Below are positions 29,393 to 36,717 of a stretch of DNA of 64,000 nucleotides, piece after piece. Below the pieces are notes generated by a model, which ran no database searches, was not told where the DNA came from, and was given only the letters and a program-made list of their open reading frames with translations. The first letter of the stretch is position 1. The number at the start of each line of letters is the position of its first letter. This DNA comes from an uncultured bacterium (GTDB lineage: Bacteria > Planctomycetota > UBA1135 > GCA-002686595): assembly GCA_902826945.1 (NCBI GenBank), contig CADEGS010000005.1, positions 9,785 to 73,784 on the forward strand, read 5' to 3'. The position numbers and the translations under genes are program-made.

Positions 29393-30324
29393 CGCTCGAT
29401 CTCCTCCAGGCTGCCGTCGGAGCGCAGGCGGCGCGCGCCGCCCGAGCCCAGCCACGCGCCGCCCGCGCGCTCCAGGCGCGAGCCCTCGTCCAGCGCGGCG
29501 CACAGCTGCGGCGCGAAGCGCTGCGAGAAGAGCGCGACGCGCACGCGGTCGTCGAGCAGCAGGCGCCGCTTGGCGTGCGGCAGCGGCACGACGTCGGGCA
29601 CGACGCCCAGCCCGCGCTCCATCACCTCGGCGTGCACGCGCCCCCAGGGCGGCGTGTCGTGGAACAGGACGATGCGCTCGGAGAGCGCCATCGCCCCGGC
29701 CGACCAGGCCACCAGCGGCAGGCGCCGCGCCCAGGCCTCGATCCCGAACAGCCGCAGCCGGTTGAGCAGGATCCCGACGTGCCCGCCCGCGATGCACAGG
29801 CACGAGCAGCCGGCGAGGATCGCGTCCACCTGCCGCCGGTGCCCCGCGACGGCGCCGCGCTCGGGCGGGGCGTGCTCCTCGTCGAACGCCTGCTGGAACT
29901 CGACCGTGCGCTGCAGGTGGTGCGTGTCGAGGCGGCGCACGGCGGCCAGCGCCTCGCGCCGCTCCTCGTCGAGCAGCTCCTCGTCCTCGTCCTCCATCGT
30001 CAGGAGCTCGCGCGCCGCCTCGAGCGCGTGGTCGAGCCGCAGGCGGTAGAGGTCGCGCAGCTTGCGCAGCCGGTCGTAGCGCGCGCGCAGCGCGGCGAAC
30101 AGCGCGCGGTCGCGCTGGAAGACGTCCTCGGCGCGCTGGTGCAGCCGCAGGTTCACGACCTCGCCGCCGAGGTGCTCCACCAGCTCCTGGTCCTGGTCCT
30201 CGCGCTCCTCCCAGCCGGCCGTCACCACCGCCACGCGCCCGCCGTCCACGAGCGAGCGCACGGCGCCCTTCAGGGTCGGCTGGAGCCGCTGGGGCCCCAG
30301 CAGGACGAGCTGCTCCTCGGCCAT
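29383..30324 (-). CDS. Peptidase S51-like protein (cyanophycinase/peptidase E relative)
   Basis: A 313-residue protein with the S51 nucleophile motif WSAGA (Ser208), preceded by CLCIAGGHVGILLN, and a candidate catalytic His250 in PLPHAKRR. The centre (about residues 75-160) is a charged helical insertion absent from ordinary peptidase E. S51 enzymes cut aspartyl dipeptides or the isopeptide bonds of cyanophycin. No cyanophycin synthetase is present, but three ATP-grasp ligases are in the same cluster, so it may process or recycle a peptide-like product made by them. Its ATG overlaps the stop of the upstream ATP-grasp gene (ATGA). Confidence 0.82.
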   Translation of the reverse strand: MAEEQLVLLGPQRLQPTLKGAVRSLVDGGRVAVVTAGWEEREDQDQELVEHLGGEVVNLRLHQRAEDVFQRDRALFAALRARYDRLRKLRDLYRLRLDHALEAARELLTMEDEDEELLDEERREALAAVRRLDTHHLQRTVEFQQAFDEEHAPPERGAVAGHRRQVDAILAGCSCLCIAGGHVGILLNRLRLFGIEAWARRLPLVAWSAGAMALSERIVLFHDTPPWGRVHAEVMERGLGVVPDVVPLPHAKRRLLLDDRVRVALFSQRFAPQLCAALDEGSRLERAGGAWLGSGGARRLRSDGSLEEIERWS

Positions 30325-31541
30325 CACTCCGCGACGATGCGCAGGTCGGCGGCCAGGCGGTTCGCGATCTCGATCGTCGCGTCCAGGTTCGGGTGGCGCG
30401 CCACGATCCAGCCGTCGCCGACCGTGCTCTTGCGCCAGTCGCGGCGCGGCTCGCCGATCGGCGTCAGGTCGATCGCGACGACGTGCTCGCCCCAGTTGGA
30501 GAGGATCGCGTCCAGGCCCTCGTAGCGGCGCACGACCCCGTCGCCGTGCGCGCGCTTGAACACCAGGGCGGCGTTGTAGCGCTTCTCCGTCCCCTGCGAG
30601 AGGCGCCCGTAGCACACCGCCTCGGCCCAGCCCGCGAAGAGGTCGCAGTCGCACGAGTAGTTCATGGCGTGCACCAGGCGCGCGCCCGGGGCGCGCGCGC
30701 CGATCTCGCCGAAGACCGGCTCGCCGTCGGGCTTGCGGAACCACTCCATGTGCGTGAAGCCGGTCTGGAAGCCCAGGGCGCGCAGCACGCGCCGGCCGAG
30801 CTCCACGCCGCCGGCCACGGGCGCGGCGCCCGTGTCGCGCAGCGCGATCGCCTGCGAGGAGATCCAGGCGTTCAGGCGCGAGACGAGCGGCTTGGGCCGG
30901 TACCAGGCGACGTTGTGGAACAGCACGTCGCCGCCGGCGCACACGGTGTCGAAGGTGAACTCCTCGCCCTCGATGTACTCCTCGACGCTGACCTCGGGCA
31001 CGTGCTTCGTCAGCGCCAGGCCCTCGTCGAGCTCCAGGTCGTTGCGCACGGGGTACGTGTCCGCCGAGCCGGCGCCGGCGATCGGCTTGATGATCAGCGG
31101 GTACCCGATGCGCTCGGCCGCCGCGCGCGCCTCCGCCGCCGTGCGCGCGCGCGCGTGGCGCGGCGTGCGCACGCCGGCCGCGTCGAGCACCTCCTTCATG
31201 CGCTCCTTGTCGCGGAAGGCGATCGCCTGCTCGACGCCCTGCCCGGGCACGCCCAGCGCCTCGCGCAGGCGCGCGGCCAGCACGACGCCCGGCTCCCACA
31301 GGCACTCGACGCGGTCGATCGAGCGCCCGCGCGCCCAGCGCCGCACCTCCTCGATCGTCTGGTCCTCCTGCCACAGCTGGCGCACCTGCAGGTAGTCGGC
31401 CAGCGAGCGCCGCGCGTCGTCGGGCAGCGCGCCGAGCGGACCGTCGCCGACCCCCAGCACGCGCGCGCCGACCGCGGCCAGGCCGCGCGCGAAGAGCGGC
31501 ATCTCGGCGGGGAATCCCGGGGACAGGAAGAGGACGTTCAT
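30324..31541 (-). CDS. ATP-grasp ligase, paralogue A
   Basis: A 405-residue ATP-grasp enzyme. An N-terminal pre-ATP-grasp domain begins MNVLFLSPGFPAEM. The ATP site includes YPLIIKPIAGAGSADTY (lysine of the ATP-grasp) and VEEYIEGEEFTFDT; GEPVFGEIGARAPGA carries the metal-binding Glu and downstream Arg; HMEWF is shared with the two other close paralogues. These three are of near-identical length (405-406) and clearly arose by duplication. Carboxylate-amine ligation through an acyl phosphate is the family reaction. Co-translation with the S51-like protein suggests that ligase and hydrolase act on the same compound. Confidence 0.87.
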   Translation of the reverse strand: MNVLFLSPGFPAEMPLFARGLAAVGARVLGVGDGPLGALPDDARRSLADYLQVRQLWQEDQTIEEVRRWARGRSIDRVECLWEPGVVLAARLREALGVPGQGVEQAIAFRDKERMKEVLDAAGVRTPRHARARTAAEARAAAERIGYPLIIKPIAGAGSADTYPVRNDLELDEGLALTKHVPEVSVEEYIEGEEFTFDTVCAGGDVLFHNVAWYRPKPLVSRLNAWISSQAIALRDTGAAPVAGGVELGRRVLRALGFQTGFTHMEWFRKPDGEPVFGEIGARAPGARLVHAMNYSCDCDLFAGWAEAVCYGRLSQGTEKRYNAALVFKRAHGDGVVRRYEGLDAILSNWGEHVVAIDLTPIGEPRRDWRKSTVGDGWIVARHPNLDATIEIANRLAADLRIVAE

Positions 31542-31557
31542 GGCTCGCTCCTGGATG

Positions 31558-32778
31558 TCAGCCCAGCTCGACCTTGATCAGCTCCAGGAGCCGGTCGAGC
31601 CCGGCCTCCACCGCGCGCGTCTCGGGGTGGCGCAGGATCACGAAGCCCTCGCCCTCGTAGCTCTCCGCCTGGGCCTGGCCGGGCTGGGGGACGTGCGCCT
31701 GGACGATCATCCCGCCGAGCTCCTGGCGCGCCCGATCGACGCCCTGCACGCTCTGCACCTTGCCGCGCCCCTGGCCGCGCAGGAAGACCGCGCCCACGGC
31801 GAAGCGGCGCGCCGGCGGGTCGAACTCCTCGCTGACCATCAGGTGCGCCCAGGCGCGGTAGAAGTCGAGGTCGTGCGCGAAGGAGAGCAGCGAGGTGAAC
31901 TGCGCGCCGGGCGGCCGCGCGGCGACCTCGGAGATCGCCAGGCTGCCGTCGCCGCGGCGGAACCACTCCATGTGCGTCAGGCCGGTGTGCATGCCGAGCG
32001 CGTCGAGCGCCTTCTTGCCCGCCGCGCGGATGTCGTCGAACTCCGGCCCGTCGATCTCGCGCGGCAGCACGACGCACCACTGCAGCCAGGGGTTCTGCAT
32101 CACCTCGAGCGGCGAGGGGTGGTAGCGGCTGATCGAGTGGAACACGTGCCGCCCGTGCACGGTGACCGTGTCGAGCGAGTGCTCGCGCCCCTGGATGAAC
32201 TCCTCCAGCAGCAGCGGGTCGGCGGCGCTGGGCTCGACCGCGCGCAGGTAGCCGTCGAGCTGCTCGATCGACTCCACGCGCATCGTGTTGCGCGCGCCCG
32301 CGCCGGCGGGCGGCTTGACGACCAGCGGCATGCACTCGCGCGCGAAGGCCAGCGCGCCGGCGCGCGAGGAGGCCAGGTGGTGGCGGGCGCAGGGCAGCCC
32401 GTGCGCGCGCAGCACCTCCTTCATGTGCGCCTTGTCGCGGAAGTTGCGCGCCTCGCCGCTGCCCATGCCGCGGATGCGCAGGCGCTCGCGCACGGCGGCC
32501 AGCGGCTCCTGGAGCTGCTCGAGGATGCCGATCAGGCGGTCGGCCGGGCCGCCCCACTCCTCGGCGATCGAGCGCACGGCGCCCTCGAGCTGGTCGGGGT
32601 CCAGCGGGTCGCGCACCACGCGGTGCAGGCGGACGCGCGCGCGCACGTCGTCGGGCAGCCGGCCGGGAGGCTCCTGCGACACGATCGCCAGCGTCGCGCC
32701 GGGGAGCTGGGCGGCCGCGCGCACGAAGCGCAGGGTGGCCGGCATCGCGTAGGGGACGACGAAGACGATGCGCGCCAT
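31558..32778 (-). CDS. ATP-grasp ligase, paralogue B (first gene of the cluster)
   Basis: A 406-residue ATP-grasp protein. Motifs are MPLVVKPPAGAGARNTM, LEEFIQGREHSLDT, THMEWF, and ISEVAARPPGAQF, matching paralogues A and C position by position. The N-terminus MARIVFVVPYAMP is the Rossmann-like pre-ATP-grasp strand. It is the promoter-proximal gene of the minus-strand cluster; TATAGAAT ends 8 nt before its ATG, so its transcript may be leaderless. The divergent neighbour is glgA, 125 bp away. Substrate is unknown; the repeated ligase paralogues suggest stepwise addition of several residues. Confidence 0.87.
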   Translation of the reverse strand: MARIVFVVPYAMPATLRFVRAAAQLPGATLAIVSQEPPGRLPDDVRARVRLHRVVRDPLDPDQLEGAVRSIAEEWGGPADRLIGILEQLQEPLAAVRERLRIRGMGSGEARNFRDKAHMKEVLRAHGLPCARHHLASSRAGALAFARECMPLVVKPPAGAGARNTMRVESIEQLDGYLRAVEPSAADPLLLEEFIQGREHSLDTVTVHGRHVFHSISRYHPSPLEVMQNPWLQWCVVLPREIDGPEFDDIRAAGKKALDALGMHTGLTHMEWFRRGDGSLAISEVAARPPGAQFTSLLSFAHDLDFYRAWAHLMVSEEFDPPARRFAVGAVFLRGQGRGKVQSVQGVDRARQELGGMIVQAHVPQPGQAQAESYEGEGFVILRHPETRAVEAGLDRLLELIKVELG

Positions 32779-32786
32779 GGGGGCGG

Positions 32787-32794
32787 ATTCTATA
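32787..32794 (-). promoter_or_regulatory. TATAGAAT -10-like element of the ATP-grasp cluster
   Basis: On the minus strand TATAGAAT (32794-32787) ends 8 nt before the ATG at 32778. A normal initiation distance would put +1 within a few nucleotides of the start codon. Confidence 0.45.
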
Positions 32795-32872
32795 GAGGCG
32801 CGCCCCGGCCGCGAGCGCCGGAAACCGCCCGCTCGCGGCGCGCGCGCCGGTGGAGCGCGCGCGCGTCGCCCC

Positions 32873-32878
32873 TACAAT
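32873..32878 (+). promoter_or_regulatory. -10-like TACAAT upstream of glgA
   Basis: TACAAT lies 25 nt before the glgA ATG. Together with the divergent TATAGAAT about 80 bp away it defines a compact shared regulatory region for glgA and the ATP-grasp cluster. Confidence 0.45.
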
Positions 32879-32903
32879 GCCGCCCCCCGCCGCGAGCCCA
32901 CGC

Positions 32904-34364
32904 ATGAAGGACCCCCTGCGCATCCTGCTCGTCGCCTCCGAGGCGACGCCGTTCGCGAAGACCGGCGGGCTGGCCGACGTCGCCTCGGCTCTGCTGCGCG
33001 CCCTGGTCGCCGCCGGGCACGACGCGCGCCTGGTCATGCCGCTCTACCGGCGCGTCCAGGAGTCGGGGGTCGCGCTCGCCCCCGACCCGGCCCTGGGGGG
33101 GATGTCGGTCGAGCTCGGCCCGCGCTCCTTCGCCTTCGCGGGCGAGAGCGCGACGCTCGGCGGCGGCGCGCGGGTCTGGCTCGTGCGCTGCCCGGAGCTC
33201 TTCGGGCGCCCCGAGATCTACGGCTCGGCGCCCGACGAGCACCTGCGCTTCGCGCTGCTCTCGCGCGCGGCCGCCGGCTTCTGCCAGCACTGGGGCTGGG
33301 CGCCCGACGTCGTGCACTGCAACGACTGGCACACGGCGCTCCTGCCGCTGTACCTGAAGGTGCGCTACGGCTGGGACCGCCTGTTCGAGCGCACGAAGAC
33401 CGTCCTCACGATCCACAACATCGGCTACCAGGGCGTCTTCCCGGCGGCGACCCTGGGCGAGCTCGGGCTCGAGACGGAGCGCCACCTGCTCGACCAGGAC
33501 GACCTGCAGCGCGGCGTGGTCAACTTCCTGCGCACGGGTCTGGTCCACGCCGACCGGCTCACGACCGTCAGCGAGACGTACGCGCGCGAGATCCAGACGA
33601 GCGAGCTCGGCATGGGCCTCGAGAAGGTCCTGCGCGCGCGCGCCGATGCGCTGGTCGGGATCGTGAACGGCATCGACGACGAGGAGTGGGACCCCGAGCG
33701 CGACCCGCGCATCCCGCACCGCTTCACGCGCGCCGACCTGTCGGGCAAGGAGCGCTGCAAGCGCGACCTGCTGGCGAAGTTCGACCTGGAGCCGGGCGCG
33801 CGCGCGCCGCTCCTCGGGATCGTCTCGCGCCTGACGGGCCAGAAGGGCTTCGAGCTCCTGCCCGACGTGCTGCCGGTGCTCCTGCAGCGCCACGACGTGC
33901 GCCTGGTCGTCCTGGGCAGCGGCGAGGAGCGCTACGAGAGCTACTTCCAGTGGCTGCGCGACACGTACCCGGCCCGGGTCGGCGTCTACCGCGGCTACAG
34001 CGAGGACCTGGCGCACTGGATCGAGGCCGGCAGCGACCTGTTCCTGATGCCCTCGCGCTACGAGCCCTGCGGGCTCAACCAGATGTACAGCATGCGCTAC
34101 GGCACGATCCCGGTCGTGCGGAAGACCGGCGGTCTGGCCGACACGGTGCGCCCGTTCGACCGCGCCAGCGGCCAGGGCACGGGCTTCGTGTTCGAGGAGT
34201 TCGGCTCGCAGGCGCTCCTCGACGCCGTGCGCCGCGCGCTCGAGGCGTACGCGGACGAGCGCGCCTGGCGGCGGCTGGTGCAGAACGCCATGGCGGCCGA
34301 CTTCTCCTGGCGGCGCCAGGCCGGCCACTACGTGCGCCTGTACCGCTCCCTGGCGGGGGGATAA
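32904..34364 (+). CDS. glgA: Glycogen synthase (ADP-glucose type, GT5)
   Basis: Elongates alpha-1,4-glucan from ADP-glucose. The 486-residue length and motifs are canonical: ATPFAKTGGLADV (substrate loop), HCNDWHTALLPLYLK, TIHNIGYQGVF, GIVSRLTGQKGFELL and PSRYEPCGLNQMYSMRYGT. The ATG at 32904 (MKDPLRILLVASE) is preferred to an upstream in-frame ATG because the family begins with this strand and the -10 element lies inside the longer version. With the GT3 synthase fused to phosphorylase, the organism has two different glycogen synthase types within 20 kb. It is followed after 49 bp by ATP-grasp paralogue C on the same strand. Confidence 0.96.
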   Translation: MKDPLRILLVASEATPFAKTGGLADVASALLRALVAAGHDARLVMPLYRRVQESGVALAPDPALGGMSVELGPRSFAFAGESATLGGGARVWLVRCPELFGRPEIYGSAPDEHLRFALLSRAAAGFCQHWGWAPDVVHCNDWHTALLPLYLKVRYGWDRLFERTKTVLTIHNIGYQGVFPAATLGELGLETERHLLDQDDLQRGVVNFLRTGLVHADRLTTVSETYAREIQTSELGMGLEKVLRARADALVGIVNGIDDEEWDPERDPRIPHRFTRADLSGKERCKRDLLAKFDLEPGARAPLLGIVSRLTGQKGFELLPDVLPVLLQRHDVRLVVLGSGEERYESYFQWLRDTYPARVGVYRGYSEDLAHWIEAGSDLFLMPSRYEPCGLNQMYSMRYGTIPVVRKTGGLADTVRPFDRASGQGTGFVFEEFGSQALLDAVRRALEAYADERAWRRLVQNAMAADFSWRRQAGHYVRLYRSLAGG

Positions 34365-34413
34365 GGTAGCCCCGCGCCCCGGCGAGCCGCCGGAGCCGCG
34401 AGCGGAGCCGCGC

Positions 34414-35634
34414 ATGCACGTCCTGTTCGTCGAGCCCTCGTTCCCCGTCAACCAGCGCGAGTTCGTGCGCGCCCTGCGCTCGGTCGGCGCGCGCGTGACC
34501 GGCATCGGCGAGTCGCACCCGCAGGCGCTCGGCGCCGACGTGCGCGGCTGGCTGCACGGCTACGAGCAGGTGCGCGCGGTCACCGACGAGGGCGCGCTCG
34601 AGGCGGCGGTGCGGCGCGTCCAGGCGCGCGAGTGGGTGGACCGCCTCGAGGCCAGCGTCGAGGCGCACATCCTGCCGGTGGCGCACGTGCGCGAGCGTTG
34701 CTCGATCCCCGGCACCTCGGCGCGCACCGCCTTCCTGTGCCGCGACAAGCCCGCCATGAAGGAGGCGCTGCGCCGCGCGGGCATCCCCTGCGCGCAGTCC
34801 TGCGGCGCCTCCAGCGCGGGCGAGGTGCGCGACTTCGCCGCCTCGGTCGGCTACCCGCTGATCCTCAAGCCGCGCGACGCGGCCGGCGCCGCGGGCACGC
34901 ACCGCGCAGACGACGCGGCACAGCTCGAGGAGGCCATCCGCGCCGCGGGCGTGGACCGCGGCGTGCCGACGGCGGTCGAGGAGTTCATCGAGGGCCACGA
35001 GGGCTTCTACGACACGCTGTGCGTCGGCGGCGAGCCGGTGCACGACTTCGTCGCGCACTACTTCCCGAACGTCCTGGAGGCGATGCGCACGCGCTGGATC
35101 TCGCCCGAGATCGTGGTCACGAACCGCAGCGGCGACTCGAGCTACGACGAGCTGCGCGCGATGGGGCGCGAGGTGATCCGCGCGCTCGGGATCGGCACCA
35201 GCGCGACGCACATGGAGTGGTTCTTCGGCCCCAAGGGCCTGAAGTTCTCCGAGATCGGCTGCCGCCCGCCGGGCGTGTCGGTGTGGGACCTCTACGGCGC
35301 GGGCAACGGCCTCGACCTGTACGTCGAGTGGGCCAAGGTCGTCGTGCACGGCCGCACCGACGCGCGCGCCAACCGCGCGTACGCGACCGGCATGATCGCG
35401 CTGCGGCCCGACAGGGACGGCCGCATCAGCGGCTACGAGGGCTGGGACGGCGTGCGCCAGGAGATCGGCGAGTGGATCCTCGACCACCACCTGCCGCCGC
35501 CCGGCACGCCGACGCAGCCCGTCTCCGCCGGCTACAAGGCGAACGCCTGGGTGCGCCTGCGCCACCCCGACTACGACACGCTGCGCCACATGCTCGACCT
35601 GGTCGGGCGGCGCGTGAAGGTCCACGCCACCTGA
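34414..35634 (+). CDS. ATP-grasp ligase, paralogue C, co-oriented with glgA
   Basis: A 406-residue ATP-grasp enzyme starting MHVLFVEPSFP. Key motifs are YPLILKPRDAAGAAGTH, VEEFIEGHEGFYDT, THMEWFFGPKGLKFSEIGCRPPG; the HMEWF element and overall length mark it as a paralogue of the two genes on the opposite strand. The ATG has GGAG 8 nt upstream. The 49 bp gap after glgA suggests co-transcription, so one ligase of the family is tied to glycogen synthesis while its paralogues are divergently controlled from the same region. The substrate is unknown; adding an amine or amino acid to a carboxylate is the expected chemistry. Confidence 0.87.
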   Translation: MHVLFVEPSFPVNQREFVRALRSVGARVTGIGESHPQALGADVRGWLHGYEQVRAVTDEGALEAAVRRVQAREWVDRLEASVEAHILPVAHVRERCSIPGTSARTAFLCRDKPAMKEALRRAGIPCAQSCGASSAGEVRDFAASVGYPLILKPRDAAGAAGTHRADDAAQLEEAIRAAGVDRGVPTAVEEFIEGHEGFYDTLCVGGEPVHDFVAHYFPNVLEAMRTRWISPEIVVTNRSGDSSYDELRAMGREVIRALGIGTSATHMEWFFGPKGLKFSEIGCRPPGVSVWDLYGAGNGLDLYVEWAKVVVHGRTDARANRAYATGMIALRPDRDGRISGYEGWDGVRQEIGEWILDHHLPPPGTPTQPVSAGYKANAWVRLRHPDYDTLRHMLDLVGRRVKVHAT

Positions 35635-35663
35635 CCGCGGCCGGCGTGCCTCGGGGGCGCGCC

Positions 35664-36617
35664 TCAGGATCCGCGCGGCTCCCGCGCCGCTGGCACGCAC
35701 GCGATCTCGCACCCCTCGGGCGGCGCGTCCTCGTCGAGCGGCCGCGAGACGCGCCGCTCGACGCGCAGGAAGCCGTAGCCGAGCGCCCGCAGGCTCGCCA
35801 GCGTGTCGGCGAGCGACGCGCCCGCCGCCTCCCAGCGCCGGCGGCGGTACTCGAACAGGAGCAGCGGGCGCCAGCGCTCGATCGCTCCCAGGAGCGCGCG
35901 CACGACGACCGCGTCGTGCCCCTCGGCGTCCACCTTGACCAGGTCCAGCCGTTGCAGGCCGAAGCGGCGCTCGATCGCCGCCCCGTCCACGGTGTCCACG
36001 CGCAGCGCGTCGGGCGCGCGCCCGTCGGGCACGAGGCTCGAGATCCCCTGCCGGAAGGCGCCCGGCGCGAAGGCGTGCAGGGTCGCCTCGCCGTCGGCGT
36101 CGCTGACCGCGGCCTCGACCACGCGCACCTGGCGGTACCCGTTCAGCGCGACGTTCTCGCGCAGGCGGCGCGCGAGCGCGGGGTGCGGCTCGAACGCCAG
36201 CACCAGCCCGCCCGCGCCGGCGCAGCGCGCCATGACGAGCGCGTGCGCGCCCACGTTGGCGCCCACGTCCAGGCACACCGCGCCCGGGCCCACGACGCGG
36301 CGGATCCAGTCGACCACGTGCGGCTCGTGGCAGCCGCGGAAGAGCAACGCGTACTCGAGCGCCGAGCCCGTGTCCACGTGCACCAGCCCGCCGTCGAACG
36401 GCACGATCAGGCGGTGGCGCGGCCGCCCCTCGCCGCGCGGGCAGACCGCGCGCAGGACGAGCTTGCACAGCCCGGAGAGGACCGGCGTGCCGCGGCGCAG
36501 CCAGGGCCGCGTGCAGCGCGCGACGGTGCGGAGCGTGGCTTCGTCCAAGGGCGATGCGGGGCGCGGGAGCGCGCCCGGGGCGCGCAGAGCTTGGCACGCC
36601 GCGTCCGCGCGCTCCAC
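35664..36617 (-). CDS. FkbM family SAM-dependent methyltransferase
   Basis: A 317-residue protein with the FkbM-type methyltransferase domain at about 105-290: CLDVGANVGAHALVMA (SAM motif I), LAFEPHPALARRLREN, and VKVDAEGHDAVVVRALL (the conserved DxEGxE-like motif). FkbM enzymes O-methylate sugars or natural products; the specific substrate is not visible. The start is given as GTG 36617 but is uncertain, because the first about 40 residues are low-complexity and other non-ATG starts exist. It is convergent with ATP-grasp paralogue C (29 bp gap) and divergent from the secreted protease gene. Confidence 0.85.
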   Translation of the reverse strand: MERADAACQALRAPGALPRPASPLDEATLRTVARCTRPWLRRGTPVLSGLCKLVLRAVCPRGEGRPRHRLIVPFDGGLVHVDTGSALEYALLFRGCHEPHVVDWIRRVVGPGAVCLDVGANVGAHALVMARCAGAGGLVLAFEPHPALARRLRENVALNGYRQVRVVEAAVSDADGEATLHAFAPGAFRQGISSLVPDGRAPDALRVDTVDGAAIERRFGLQRLDLVKVDAEGHDAVVVRALLGAIERWRPLLLFEYRRRRWEAAGASLADTLASLRALGYGFLRVERRVSRPLDEDAPPEGCEIACVPAAREPRGS

Positions 36618-36637
36618 GCCCGCCGGCGGCGCGGTCG

Positions 36638-36650
36638 GGAAAGCGCTTCC
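36638..36650. promoter_or_regulatory. GGAA-N5-TTCC inverted repeat
   Basis: GGAAAGCGCTTCC followed by GCCC, 67 bp before the protease start. It is one of four intergenic copies of GGAA-N5-TTCCGCC in this window. Confidence 0.35.
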
Positions 36651-36717
36651 GCCCGCCGGCCGGCGCGCGCGGGCGCGCTTCGATCGCCGGGCGGGCGCGG
36701 TCGATCAGGCTGCGAGC

